Assembly: GCA_020634315.1 (NCBI GenBank)
Contig: JACKBV010000001.1
Location: 186,001 to 250,000, forward strand
Length of the DNA stretch: 64,000 nucleotides
From: Ardenticatenaceae bacterium
Lineage (GTDB): Bacteria > Chloroflexota > Anaerolineae > Promineifilales > Promineifilaceae
Reading direction: 5' to 3'
Position numbers and translations under genes: made by a program. The notes beneath the pieces were generated by a model. It was not told where the DNA came from. It worked only from the letters and a program-made list of their open reading frames with translations, and made no database searches. Of this stretch, positions 27,614-37,052 are shown piece after piece. Position 1 is the first letter of the stretch; every line of letters begins with the position of its first letter.

Positions 27614-28810
27614 ATGACAACAAACATTCAACTCATTCAAGAAAAACTGGTCCAGGCAACAGCCATTCTCAACGAACTAGACATAGACCTTTGGCTGACT
27701 TTTGTCCGCGAAACGTCCATGCAGCCAGACCCGGTTCTAGACCTCATTGCCGGTGTAGACGTAACCTGGCAATCCGCCTTTTTGCTCAGCCGCACAGGGC
27801 AGCATACTGCCATTATTGGGCATTTTGATGCGGAAAATGTACAAGCGCTTGGCGCGTATCAGGTCATTGGCTATCACGAAGGGATTCGCCAACCTCTACG
27901 CGAAGCCATTGCCGCTTATCAGCCGACCACATTAGCCATCAACTATTCTGAAAATGATGTAGCCGCCGACGGCCTGTCACACGGCATGTATCTGGCGCTG
28001 CTCGACCATTTGCGGGATACGCCATTTGCCGCGTGCCTCGTTTCTGCGGAAAAGATTGTCGCCGCTTTGCGCGGGCGCAAAAGTGCCACCGAAATCGAAC
28101 TGGTACGGCAGGCTGTCAACACAACCGAGCAGTTGTTTGATGCCGTTGAACAGTTTGCCAAACCGGGCATGACGCAGCGACAAATTGCCGACTTTGTACA
28201 CCAGCGCGTTGATGCAATGGGCTTTGGCTATGCGTGGCCGAAGCCGTTTAATCCCATCGTTACCTGTGGGCCACACTCTGCGGTTGGGCATGCGGCTCCT
28301 GGTGATGTGGTGCTGCAAAAAGGGCACCTGCTGCACATGGATTTGGGCATCAGGCAAGATGAGTACTGCTCTGATTTGCAGCGCATGTGGTATGTGCTGG
28401 ATGATGGCGAGACAACTGCGCCACCCGAAGTGCAGCGTGCCTTTGATGTGGTTTATGGCGCAATTAAAGCGGGCGAATATCGTCTCAAGTCGGGCGTTCC
28501 TGGCTGGCAAGTTGATGAAACGGCACGCGAGTTTATTGTGGATAATGGCTACCCGGAATATATGCATGCCTTTGGGCATCTGCTTGGCCGTTCTGCACAT
28601 GATGGCGCAACCGTTTTGGGGCCGCGTTGGGAACGGTACACGGGCATTTGCGATCTATTGGTAGAAGCGGGCAATATTTTCACGCTGGAACTGCACGTCA
28701 TCGTCCCGGAGCGCGGCATGATGAGCCTGGAAGAGGACGTCTTGGTGACGAAGAATGGTGTGGAATATCTCAGTGTGCCGCAGACGGAATTGAGGTATAT
28801 ACGGCCGTAA
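27614..28810 (+). CDS. M24-family peptidase (Xaa-Pro aminopeptidase-like)
   Basis: A 398-residue cytoplasmic metallopeptidase with the creatinase/prolidase two-domain form. The N-terminal domain (1-150) is of the creatinase type. The pita-bread domain carries the five metal ligands in order: MDLGI (Asp), YCSDLQRM (Asp), GHLLGRSAHD (His), TLELHV (Glu) and SLEEDVLV (Glu). It probably removes N-terminal residues next to proline, but a prolidase or creatinase-like activity is possible. It is 24 bases after parB and 5 bases before the methyltransferase gene, so likely in the same operon. Confidence 0.92.
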   Translation: MTTNIQLIQEKLVQATAILNELDIDLWLTFVRETSMQPDPVLDLIAGVDVTWQSAFLLSRTGQHTAIIGHFDAENVQALGAYQVIGYHEGIRQPLREAIAAYQPTTLAINYSENDVAADGLSHGMYLALLDHLRDTPFAACLVSAEKIVAALRGRKSATEIELVRQAVNTTEQLFDAVEQFAKPGMTQRQIADFVHQRVDAMGFGYAWPKPFNPIVTCGPHSAVGHAAPGDVVLQKGHLLHMDLGIRQDEYCSDLQRMWYVLDDGETTAPPEVQRAFDVVYGAIKAGEYRLKSGVPGWQVDETAREFIVDNGYPEYMHAFGHLLGRSAHDGATVLGPRWERYTGICDLLVEAGNIFTLELHVIVPERGMMSLEEDVLVTKNGVEYLSVPQTELRYIRP

Positions 28811-28815
28811 CCCCC

Positions 28816-29661
28816 ATGCCCCCTATTCTTTCACACTATCAGGCGCACGCTTTGCTGCAAGCCCATGCCAATGGGGCCGCTGCGGCGTCGGTTTCGCTTG
28901 ATCTCAACCTGTCGACCAGTGATGTCACGCTGACCCCGTTGGGCGTTACGCTGCCAAACGGCCGTTTCCTTACCCTCGACCAACTTACCGAAATCAGCGC
29001 CAACGAAAACGCCTGTTACCTCGTCACACCAGAGAACGAAGTCGAAAAAATCCATTATTTTTCTGAGACGCACAATCGTTTTTACAGCCTGATGCCGACG
29101 CGCGGCGCTCCCACGATGCTCGTCTCTGGCATCCCCATGCACCGCATCAAAGACACCGATCCACACCGGGACACCCTCAGCAAAATTAAAGCGGTTTCCC
29201 CTGTCACCGGGCATGTCTTGGACACCACCATGGGGTTAGGGTATACGGCGATTATGGCAGCGAAAACGGCCGTTTCCGTCACCACCATCGAACTCGACCC
29301 CACCGTTGTCAATATTTGCCAGCATAACCCCTGGTCACAAGAACTCTTCACCAACCCCAAAATCACCCGCCTGATCGGTGATGCCTACGACCAGGTAGAC
29401 CAATTTCCAGCCGAACACTTCTCGCGCATCATACATGATCCGCCAGTCTTCAGCCTGGCCGGTGATTTATATGCCGCCGAGTTTTATCAGCAGCTTTATC
29501 GCATCCTCAAAACCAGAGGACGACTGTTTCACTACATCGGCGACCCCAAAAGCAAATCCGGCAGCGGTGTCACACGCGGCGTCACACGCCGCTTACAAGA
29601 AGCCGGATTTCACCGTGTCAAACCATATCCACAAGCCTTTGGTGTCGTCGCCTATAAATAA
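28816..29661 (+). CDS. Class I SAM-dependent methyltransferase (COG2521-like)
   Basis: About 281 residues. The SAM-binding motif I is VLDTTMGLGYTAIMAA, motif II is TTIELDPTVVNICQHNP, and a catalytic-type motif reads IIHDPPVFS. This set resembles predicted methyltransferases of the COG2521 type, mostly archaeal; the substrate is unknown. The N-terminal 130 residues, with LPNGRFLTLDQL (palindrome-derived NGRF), have no recognised domain. ATG 28816 starts five bases after the M24 stop, with no close ribosome site, so translation is probably coupled. A palindrome copy also codes KTAVSVTT between the motifs. Confidence 0.8.
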   Translation: MPPILSHYQAHALLQAHANGAAAASVSLDLNLSTSDVTLTPLGVTLPNGRFLTLDQLTEISANENACYLVTPENEVEKIHYFSETHNRFYSLMPTRGAPTMLVSGIPMHRIKDTDPHRDTLSKIKAVSPVTGHVLDTTMGLGYTAIMAAKTAVSVTTIELDPTVVNICQHNPWSQELFTNPKITRLIGDAYDQVDQFPAEHFSRIIHDPPVFSLAGDLYAAEFYQQLYRILKTRGRLFHYIGDPKSKSGSGVTRGVTRRLQEAGFHRVKPYPQAFGVVAYK

Positions 29662-29716
29662 ATGTGGCTCTTATTCCGCAGCTCGCACCCCGTAATTACT
29701 GAAGGAAGGCCGCGTT

Positions 29717-30403
29717 ATGCAAGTTATTCTCGTTGCTTCCAATCTTGAAGAGCGCGACATGCTCACCTACATCCTGAAATATGCCGGTATGGCCGTCGCC
29801 AGCAGCAGCAGTTTGCAGCGTGTTGCCGCTAAATGGCTAGAACGTCCGGCCGACTTAGTCGTCGTTGCCGGAGCCACAGTCAACGAACTGCTAGCGGAAC
29901 TCGTCCAACTGCGTCAAATTACACAAGTCCCCTGTCTGCTCATCATCGAATCCCCAAGCGAAGAGGAGCTTTGCCAACTCTTGCGCAATGGAGCCGACCT
30001 CGTTTTGCCGCGCCCCGTATCTCCCCGCATTCTCGCCGAATACACCAAAACCATGCTGCGCCGCAATCGCACCGTGCCCACTTCAGTGCTGCCACGCCTC
30101 AATGTCACCGAAATCAAGCTCGACCCCGACACGCGCACCATTCGCGTCCTTGATGGAGACGAACGCCGCCTGACTCAACTTGAATTTCGCCTGCTCTATA
30201 TTCTCATGGTCAATCGTGGTCAGGTTGTGCCCGTAGATACCATTGTTGAGCGTGTTTGGGGCTATACCGGGCAGGGCAGTCGTGAACTGGTGCGCGGTTT
30301 AATCAGCCGCTTGCGCCGCAAAATCGAACCGGATATCAGTGCGCCGCAGTTTATTCAAAATGTCCCTGGCGTTGGCTATCGTTTTTCTCTGGAAAATTTG
30401 TGA
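29717..30403 (+). CDS. OmpR-type response regulator with degenerate receiver
   Basis: A 228-residue DNA-binding protein. Residues 1-120 have the length and pattern of a receiver domain but lack its active site. The N-terminal acidic pair is replaced by SNLEERD, the phosphoacceptor strand reads ADLVVVAGATV with no Asp, and the conserved Lys site reads VLPRPVSP. Residues 130-228 are a normal winged helix (LTQLEFRLLYILMVNRGQVV, VWGYTGQGSRELVRGLISRL, IQNVPGVGYRF). It therefore probably acts without phosphorylation, or senses another signal. GAAGGAAGG upstream supports the start. No kinase gene is adjacent. Confidence 0.9.
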   Translation: MQVILVASNLEERDMLTYILKYAGMAVASSSSLQRVAAKWLERPADLVVVAGATVNELLAELVQLRQITQVPCLLIIESPSEEELCQLLRNGADLVLPRPVSPRILAEYTKTMLRRNRTVPTSVLPRLNVTEIKLDPDTRTIRVLDGDERRLTQLEFRLLYILMVNRGQVVPVDTIVERVWGYTGQGSRELVRGLISRLRRKIEPDISAPQFIQNVPGVGYRFSLENL

Positions 30404-30544
30404 TTTTTACACAGGATTCACACAATTCGCGTGATTTTGCCACGGTTTTTGTACAACTCACATAACCCCTTTTACACATCAGGAATTTATCTTTAGCACA
30501 GAATCTGCAAGTTTTCAGAGTGAAAGGTGAGCTAAAGGTTTAAC

Positions 30545-30796
30545 ATGTCTGGTCCAAACAAGAAGGAATATGGTTTTTGCCCTGATTGTGATTCGCGGAT
30601 AAAGATTAAAGCCCCCCGTCTTGGTCAAAAAGTAACATGCCACGCCTGTGGCACAGTTCTCGAAGTAGTTGATACTTCTCCCCTGGAACTGGATTGGGCA
30701 TTTGATGAAGGGTTCGATTTTGATGAACTGGAAACCAAATTAGAAGATAAAAAAGAACGCAGCGCCCAGCGAGAAGAAGATTTCGGCCTCTTTTAG
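30545..30796 (+). CDS. Small LysW-like zinc-ribbon protein
   Basis: An 83-residue protein with one zinc ribbon, CPDC (residues 12-15) and CHAC near 38-41, followed by VLEVVDTSPLELDWAF. This matches LysW/ArgW, the amino-group carrier of lysine and arginine biosynthesis. LysW ends in a Glu that carries the substrate; this protein instead has a 30-residue charged extension ending EEDFGLF, so a carrier role is doubtful. AAAGG precedes the start. No lys or arg genes are near. The 141 bases upstream show no firm promoter. Confidence 0.72.
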   Translation: MSGPNKKEYGFCPDCDSRIKIKAPRLGQKVTCHACGTVLEVVDTSPLELDWAFDEGFDFDELETKLEDKKERSAQREEDFGLF

Positions 30797-30880
30797 CCTC
30801 AACACCTGCTTCTCATTTTAAACGTCCCCCCAAGACTTGCCGGAAAGTTCTTCCGGCTGTTTTGCTTTGCCAGCGAGCTA

Positions 30881-30905
30881 TTGCCACGCCGAAGCGTGCT
30901 ATACT
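30881..30905 (+). promoter_or_regulatory. Amidohydrolase promoter (extended -10)
   Basis: TTGCCA at 30881-30886 and an extended -10 TGCTATACT at 30897-30905 lie 27 bases before the start codon. Layout and spacing are identical to the dnaE promoter at 7076-7100. Confidence 0.6.
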
Positions 30906-30932
30906 TGCGCCATCTTTCAACAAGGAGCTGCT

Positions 30933-32555
30933 ATGTCTGCCACACTTGTTTTGACAAACGGCCGTTTCTACACCATGGATCCCCGTCAACCCAGGGCAAC
31001 GGCCGTTGCCCTGCACAACCACACCATTCTCGCCGTCGGCAGCGACGATGCGATGAAAGCATTATTGGGGACAGGGGGTCGCGTGCTTGATCTTAACGGC
31101 CGTACCGTCACGCCTGGCCTCATGGATGCCCACGTTCACTTCCAATGGTACAGCCTCAATCTACAATCCATCAATTTGCACGAAGTCCCCACCCTGGCTG
31201 AAGCACTGCAACGTGTTGGCACCTATCTCCAGCAGCGGGATGCGAAACACGCGGCACAGCATTCAGAACAATGGCTTCGTGGCCGTGGCTGGACGCAAGA
31301 ACTCTGGGAAAACCAACGTTTCCCAACCGCGGCCGACCTTGACCAAATTGCCCCACATATCCCCATTTACCTGGGACACAAAAGCGGACACGCCGCCTGG
31401 GTCAACAGCCGCGCCCTCAAAATTGCGGGGATCACGGCAGCTACGCCTGATCCACCCGGCGGTCAAATTCAACGTGATGCGCAGGGGCAGCCAACAGGCA
31501 TTCTCTTTGAAGAGGCCGTCAACCTGGTCACGGCACACATCCCCCAACCCACCACAGCCGACATCGCCGCCGCCATGCTTCAGGCACAGCAAAAGTGCTG
31601 GCAAGCGGGATTAACGGGATTGCATGATTTCGACGGCCGTTCCTCTTTTGCCGCGCTACAAACTTTGCATCAACAGGGCGAACTTGGCCTACGCGTCATC
31701 AAAAACATTCCCGTTTACCGCCTGGAACACGCCATTGGCGTTGGGCTGCGCACCGGCTTTGGCGATGAATGGCTGCGCATTGGCGGCGTCAAAATCTTCG
31801 CCGATGGCGCACTGGGGCCGCGCACGGCCGCCATGCTCGCTCCTTATGAGAACGAGCCAGACAATTACGGCATCGTTGTCACTGACAAAGAGGAAATGAA
31901 AGAAAAAGCGAGTCAGGCCAGTGCCAATGGCCTCAGTGTCACCGTGCATGCCATTGGCGACCGCGCCAATCACGATGTGCTCGATGTATATGCGGCAGTG
32001 CGGGAAGAGGAAAGAGAGGAGCAGCGGCGAGAGCTGCGCCACCGCATTGAACATGTGCAAGTGCTGCATCCTGACGATTTGGACAGGCTGGCAAAGCTGC
32101 GCGTCATTGCCTCCATGCAGCCCACGCACGCCACATCGGATATGACAATGGCTGACCGCTATTGGGGAGACCGCGCTCGATACAGTTACGCCTGGCGCAC
32201 CATGCTCGACAGCGGCGCAACGCTCGCGTTTGGCTCTGATGCGCCAATCGAGACCATTGAACCCTTACCAGGATTATATGCGGCCGTTTCCCGTTGTCGT
32301 CCTGATGGCTACCCTGGCCCCGACGGCTGGTATCCCGAACAAAAGCTCAGCATGCACGAAGCCGTTCACGCATTTACCATGGGAACGGCCGTTGCCGGCA
32401 ACCAGGAAACCTATCTTGGCTCCATCACCCCTGGCAAACGCGCCGACTTCACCATTTTCGCCCGCGACATCTTCCACATGCCCGCCGACGAACTGCTGCA
32501 AACCGAAATCGCCGCGACCATCGTCAATGGCGAATTCAAGCATCGCACCTGGTAA
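30933..32555 (+). CDS. Amidohydrolase family protein (YtcJ/pfam07969 type)
   Basis: A 540-residue metal-dependent hydrolase of the amidohydrolase-3 group, acting on an unknown amide or cyclic substrate. The first beta-strand metal site is GLMDAHVHF (H67, H69). Later motifs are VKIFADGALGPRTA, VTVHAIGDRANHDVL, LRHRIEHVQVL and LAFGSDAPIE, as expected of this group. The C-terminal small beta domain closes with GSITPGKRADFTIFARD. CAAGGAG six bases before ATG 30933 decides the start. About seven palindrome copies lie within it, one giving TNGRF at residues 8-12. It ends only seven bases from the convergent glycosyltransferase gene. Confidence 0.92.
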   Translation: MSATLVLTNGRFYTMDPRQPRATAVALHNHTILAVGSDDAMKALLGTGGRVLDLNGRTVTPGLMDAHVHFQWYSLNLQSINLHEVPTLAEALQRVGTYLQQRDAKHAAQHSEQWLRGRGWTQELWENQRFPTAADLDQIAPHIPIYLGHKSGHAAWVNSRALKIAGITAATPDPPGGQIQRDAQGQPTGILFEEAVNLVTAHIPQPTTADIAAAMLQAQQKCWQAGLTGLHDFDGRSSFAALQTLHQQGELGLRVIKNIPVYRLEHAIGVGLRTGFGDEWLRIGGVKIFADGALGPRTAAMLAPYENEPDNYGIVVTDKEEMKEKASQASANGLSVTVHAIGDRANHDVLDVYAAVREEEREEQRRELRHRIEHVQVLHPDDLDRLAKLRVIASMQPTHATSDMTMADRYWGDRARYSYAWRTMLDSGATLAFGSDAPIETIEPLPGLYAAVSRCRPDGYPGPDGWYPEQKLSMHEAVHAFTMGTAVAGNQETYLGSITPGKRADFTIFARDIFHMPADELLQTEIAATIVNGEFKHRTW

Positions 32556-32562
32556 GCACAGC

Positions 32563-35325
32563 TCAATTCTCAATCATCAACGTCACTGGTAAATAAAAGA
32601 AATCCTGCCCGGTATCCGTCAAGAGGCGGATGCCGGTGTCGGGATCATACAACCCGACCTCAATCACCGCTTCCCCGGCATAACTTTCCCGAAAAGTCAG
32701 TTCGTGCCGATCTTCGATGTACTCCCCCTGCACCCAGCCCGTCGTCGGACGCTGCCCGTTGACCGGTGGCATGTCATGCTGCCCAATCAGGCGACCATTT
32801 GCATCCAAGATGTGGGTAAACACCGTGTAAGCGACTTCGCCGCCGGTCGCCAAAGATTCCCAATACAATGTCAATGGCACAACCTCATCGGCACGAAAAG
32901 GGCGATCCGGCAAATCGTAGCCAACCAACCGTGCCACGCCGCCAAAGTTCACGTTTAATGTGTACATCACAGGGGGCAGCGTAAACACCTGGGTTGTCTC
33001 TTCAATGGTGATAGAACCGAGGGAAACGGCCGTATCCCCCACTCCAATCATCACCTCAGCCGCACCTGCCACCTGTGGCGGCACCAACAACGCACGGTGT
33101 TCCACAACCGCCTCGCCTGCCTGCCACCGCGTTGTGGCATAGCGTCCCAAAGCGGGCGCGTGCGCAGCCACAACCAACTCTTGCTCGCCCTGTTGCAGCC
33201 AGAGGCGCGGCTGCAAGGCCGGTAAATCAGCCTGCTCTGCCAGCCAATGCAATTGCACATAAATCGTTTGCCCAGGCCCAACCACCGTTCGATCCACCGC
33301 AGCCCCCACCAAGGCCAATCCGGGATACAGATGCAGCGGCTGCGGCAGCGGCGGCACACTTACCGTGGGCACATACAAGCTGCGCTGGGCAGGATCGGCA
33401 GGCTGCACATCCACACGCCCCAAAACAAGCTGCGGCCCCAACGATGTACCCGCAGCAGACAGTTGATCAACCATCTGCAAACTGCCATCCGCCTCTTGAA
33501 TCCCAACCGCCAACGTGACCGTATAACTTAATGGCGGCGTCCCTGGCGACAGTGGCAAATAAGCGTAGGTCGTCACCGGCACCGCAACATCCCAGGCAGG
33601 CGTGGGGCGTCCCACCGCGTCTACCAATGTTGTCACGGTGGAGGCCAACGGCCAGCCATCTATGTCGTGCAATGTCAGCTGCGCCGCATACCGATTTGCC
33701 GTTTGTGCCGTAACGGCCCATGTCAGGGCAACGGCCGTTCCATTGTTAGCCGGTGGTGCCGCTTCCAACCACACACCACGCAGTTCAATATCCGCAAAAC
33801 GCGCGTTGGTCTCATCCAAAACCGGCGCTTGCAGCGGCCCATCTAACAAATATGTCTGCACCGCCAGGCCATCAAACAACGCTTCATCAACCAACGTGCC
33901 TGCTTTTTCCAGGGCAAAGGGAACCGCCTGCTGCCAATCGGGAGCCGGACTGCGCCGATATTGCACAGTGAAAACTTTGCGCCGTGCCGTCGTCCACACC
34001 TGCAAATCAGCCCACATTTGCGCCGGATCGGCCACGCCAGCCATGCTAATTTGCGCCGCGCCGTTATACTCAAACGGCAGCGACCAATCCGTATCGGGAA
34101 CCAAAATCAAGTCATCGGCCGTTGCCGTCTGCTCCAAATAACGCGCCACGCCGCGCATATCGTCATTTTTCGCCAATATCGGGTCAAAGAAATACGTGCC
34201 AAGTGCCCACACAGACAACGCCAACACCGCTGTAGCCAAAGGAATAGCCAGGAAACGGCCGTTATCCCGCTTCTTCTGCGGCAGCGGCGGCCACAACACA
34301 TAAGCCAGCAGCGGCAGCAGCCCAAACGCATACATTGAAATGTAACGAGGATGTGAAAACGAACGCACGCGCCAGACCACGACCGCCATGCTTAACGGCA
34401 GCAGCCAATGCACCAACAACTTCGCCGTTAATGGGCGCGTTTCCCGTTGCGCCAGGCGCAGCAGCAGCAGCAGCAGCAGCAGCACGCCCACCACACTGCC
34501 TAAAACCTGCACCAATGGCTGTCCCAACGAGCCGGGCAGCCCGGTCAGGTGAAAAATGCCAACCTGTGCCAGCATGTGCCACAAGGGGGTTGGCTCTGTG
34601 AGATAGGTGCCAGCATTCGCCTCTGCCTGCACGGAACCCCACTGCCACAAAACGGCCGTTGCCCAGGGCAAACTTGCCACAACCACAGCAGCTTGCGTCC
34701 ACACCCACTGGCGCAGCGCCCTCCACTGGCGCTGCCGCACCAATGCCAGCAGCGCCCACCCATTCACATAGAGCACCAGAAAAAGCACAATGTAGTGCAA
34801 ATGCAGGCTCACCCACTCCACCAAGCCCAACGTCGCCAACAGCCGTCGGCGACGCTCCGGCTGCCGCAAAAATTCCTGCGTCAACCCTAACAACGCAAAG
34901 TAAGCCAACGGCAAAATGGCGTAGGTGCGAATTTCCTGGCTGTAAATAAGCGACAGGGGCGAAATAAGAATGAACAAAAGCGCCAATGTGCTGGCACCTC
35001 TCGGCCCAAACCAGTGGCGACAAACCCGATAGACGACAGCGACCTGCACGGTACCGGCTAACGCTGAAAGGAAACGGCCGTTAAAAGCCGTTGCCCCAAC
35101 CAGCGATACCCAACCTTTTAAGAACCAAAAATAAAGCGGGGGATGAATATTTGCCGCGCGGTTAGCGGCAATCTCAACCATTGTCGAAGTGGCGAGATGT
35201 AAACTGATGCCCTCATCCCACCAGATGCTTTGCGCATCCAGGCGAAACAAGCGTAATGCAAAAGCGCCCAATAACGCCGCTACCAGAACGGCAAACGGCC
35301 GCCGCCACCGCAAGGCATCACTCAT
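32563..35325 (-). CDS. GT39/PMT-like membrane glycosyltransferase with C-terminal beta domains
   Basis: A 920-residue GT-C enzyme that should transfer sugar from a polyprenyl-phosphate carrier to a lipid or protein outside the membrane. The first extracytoplasmic loop has the acidic catalytic pair in SIWWDEGISLH (D37, E38), then HPPLYFW and SQEIRTYAILPLAY, typical of the ArnT/PMT family. About 12 membrane helices fill residues 10-400. The remaining 500 residues are soluble and beta-rich, with no named domain. A poly-Leu run (VVGVLLLLLLLLRLAQ) is encoded by a GCA repeat at 34458-34484. The start is 10 bases after the PucR stop, so it is in an operon with that regulator. Confidence 0.85.
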   Translation of the reverse strand: MSDALRWRRPFAVLVAALLGAFALRLFRLDAQSIWWDEGISLHLATSTMVEIAANRAANIHPPLYFWFLKGWVSLVGATAFNGRFLSALAGTVQVAVVYRVCRHWFGPRGASTLALLFILISPLSLIYSQEIRTYAILPLAYFALLGLTQEFLRQPERRRRLLATLGLVEWVSLHLHYIVLFLVLYVNGWALLALVRQRQWRALRQWVWTQAAVVVASLPWATAVLWQWGSVQAEANAGTYLTEPTPLWHMLAQVGIFHLTGLPGSLGQPLVQVLGSVVGVLLLLLLLLRLAQRETRPLTAKLLVHWLLPLSMAVVVWRVRSFSHPRYISMYAFGLLPLLAYVLWPPLPQKKRDNGRFLAIPLATAVLALSVWALGTYFFDPILAKNDDMRGVARYLEQTATADDLILVPDTDWSLPFEYNGAAQISMAGVADPAQMWADLQVWTTARRKVFTVQYRRSPAPDWQQAVPFALEKAGTLVDEALFDGLAVQTYLLDGPLQAPVLDETNARFADIELRGVWLEAAPPANNGTAVALTWAVTAQTANRYAAQLTLHDIDGWPLASTVTTLVDAVGRPTPAWDVAVPVTTYAYLPLSPGTPPLSYTVTLAVGIQEADGSLQMVDQLSAAGTSLGPQLVLGRVDVQPADPAQRSLYVPTVSVPPLPQPLHLYPGLALVGAAVDRTVVGPGQTIYVQLHWLAEQADLPALQPRLWLQQGEQELVVAAHAPALGRYATTRWQAGEAVVEHRALLVPPQVAGAAEVMIGVGDTAVSLGSITIEETTQVFTLPPVMYTLNVNFGGVARLVGYDLPDRPFRADEVVPLTLYWESLATGGEVAYTVFTHILDANGRLIGQHDMPPVNGQRPTTGWVQGEYIEDRHELTFRESYAGEAVIEVGLYDPDTGIRLLTDTGQDFFYLPVTLMIEN
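34458..34484. repeat. (GCA)9 microsatellite
   Basis: Nine perfect GCA units, read on the minus strand as CTG codons for a poly-leucine stretch in a membrane helix of the glycosyltransferase. Length change by slippage would keep the frame. Confidence 0.95.
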
Positions 35326-35335
35326 TGCGGCAGAT

Positions 35336-36985
35336 TTAACCCTCCGGGCGCAGTTGCCAGAATTTCAATGCCAGTTGCAGCGCCAGACGCATATCCGCCT
35401 GATTCAAGTCATGGCGCGTCAACTCCTGGATTCGCTCCAGACGATATAACAGCGTATTCCGATGCACAAACAACGATTCGGCCGTTTGGCTGATATTGCC
35501 GTGATGGGTGAAATACGCATCAACCGTCTGCACCAGACTGCCACGATGCTGCGTATCATACGCCACCAAAGGCCCAATTACCTGATCCGTAAACGTCTTC
35601 ACCACAGGCAAATCTTCCAGTTCACCCAACAGGCGATAGACACCCAAACTGTTAAAATCAACCACAAAGTTTGACAACTTCAGGCGCTCGCCCAATTCCA
35701 TCGCTTGCAGCGCTTCCTGGTAAACACGCGGCCAATCGGCCAAAGTCTTGGCTGGCCCACTCATGCCACCAATCAGGCGCGTTCCCGGAAATTCGGCGTC
35801 AACTTGTTCCTTTAAGCGCCGCACAAATTCCTGCGTGCTTTCCAAATCTTCTTCACTTTTTAGCGCATGGAAAACACACAAATGCTGCCCACCATAAATG
35901 TGTACCAACGCCGGGCGGTTGTGATTACGCAATAACCAGTTTGCCGTCGTCTCCAGGCGGCGCAGCGAAGGCATTTCGCTGCCCACCCAGGCAAAAGTCA
36001 ACACCATATGAGGCTGCTGCGTGTCATGATCAAGACGACCCGCCAAACGGTTCATCTCATTTTGCGGCAAAGACCCAACCAAAATGCCTTCCAGGAAATC
36101 GCCGCGCAAAGCCTTTTTGGCTTCACTGACTGCTTTTGCCTTTGCCATTTCCAGGGCACAGGCGGCCGCGCCATGCTCTGCTGTCAGGCTGTCCAGCAAA
36201 TCCAGCTCATCCGACTTGCCGACAACAGACACATACCCACGCGCACGATCTCCAGAGACAATGGGACTAATGAGGCGGCCCATGTTTTCGATAGGCAGTA
36301 ATTGCTGCCAGTAACTTTGGCGTGCTTTGGCCGCCGCTTTACGATTGCGCAGCACTTGTGGCAGCTCATTTCGTTCGGTAATCGCTTCCACAATGACCTG
36401 TCGGTCAATTTCCATGTTGCGCGGCCAGCTAATCGCGCGAATCTCCATTCGCTTATCCTGAACGACAACAACCTTACCCGTGAGTTTGGACATGACCTCT
36501 GTCATGGCATCCAAGCCCAGTCCCTCGCGTGACATGTCGGACAGGCGTCGGTAAAGCTGCATACCGCGTTCTGTTGTTGCCGCATGGCGGTCAATAAGCA
36601 AGGCAGCGACGGCGCGATGAACATCACGCACTTGTGTGTCCGGCGGCGCAATTAAGATGGGTACTTGCAATTTCCCAATTTCTTCCAGCATTGCTTCAGG
36701 AAAATCTTGGAAAAAGAGAACACCCGCCGCAGGAAGATCGGCAAATAGCTGCAAATGCGTTAACAGGTCAGCATCGCTAATTCGCTGCCGCACCCAACTG
36801 GGAACGATAACCAGGTCACCAGCTTTCACGTGGTCTGTCAGGTCGTTCCATGTTGACAGGAGCGAAAACCAATGGACATTTCGCCGTGTATATGTTTCGC
36901 CAGCAACCACGACAGTTTGCAGAGGTAGCGCCAACCGCATGATGTCGCCTATATTGACTTCTGTAAGAATTGGTTGATTGAGCAT
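35336..36985 (-). CDS. PucR-family transcriptional regulator
   Basis: A 549-residue regulator. The N-terminal PucR domain (about 5-130) includes GDIMRLALPLQTVVVAGETY and GDLVIVPSWVRQRI. A middle GAF-like or GGDEF-like region covers roughly 150-440. The C-terminal helix-turn-helix of the PucR/CdaR type reads FTHHGNISQTAESLFVHRNTLLYRLERIQE, near 490-530. PucR proteins activate purine or other nitrogen catabolism in Bacillus. Here the likely co-transcribed partner is a membrane glycosyltransferase, so the target is open. AGGCTT precedes ATG 36985 as a poor ribosome site. Confidence 0.9.
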   Translation of the reverse strand: MLNQPILTEVNIGDIMRLALPLQTVVVAGETYTRRNVHWFSLLSTWNDLTDHVKAGDLVIVPSWVRQRISDADLLTHLQLFADLPAAGVLFFQDFPEAMLEEIGKLQVPILIAPPDTQVRDVHRAVAALLIDRHAATTERGMQLYRRLSDMSREGLGLDAMTEVMSKLTGKVVVVQDKRMEIRAISWPRNMEIDRQVIVEAITERNELPQVLRNRKAAAKARQSYWQQLLPIENMGRLISPIVSGDRARGYVSVVGKSDELDLLDSLTAEHGAAACALEMAKAKAVSEAKKALRGDFLEGILVGSLPQNEMNRLAGRLDHDTQQPHMVLTFAWVGSEMPSLRRLETTANWLLRNHNRPALVHIYGGQHLCVFHALKSEEDLESTQEFVRRLKEQVDAEFPGTRLIGGMSGPAKTLADWPRVYQEALQAMELGERLKLSNFVVDFNSLGVYRLLGELEDLPVVKTFTDQVIGPLVAYDTQHRGSLVQTVDAYFTHHGNISQTAESLFVHRNTLLYRLERIQELTRHDLNQADMRLALQLALKFWQLRPEG

Positions 36986-37002
36986 AAGCCTAACTCACAC
37001 AG

Positions 37003-37044
37003 AAACCCGGCGTTTTGTAGAATTGATGTACAAACGCCCGGTTT
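37003..37044 (-). terminator. Hairpin between histidine kinase and PucR genes
   Basis: Arms 37003-37019 and 37029-37044 (AAACCCGGCGTTTTGTA against TACAAACGCCCGGTTT) pair with a bulge and one mismatch. It lies just after the kinase stop codon on the minus strand, and probably terminates that transcript before pucR. Confidence 0.55.
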
Positions 37045-37052
37045 TCCTTTTG

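Noticed and set aside
34262..35023. A 253-codon open frame in another frame of the glycosyltransferase
   Set aside because: It lies wholly inside the gene, is rich in Ala/Gly/Val from frame-shifted GC-rich codons, and has no domain pattern.
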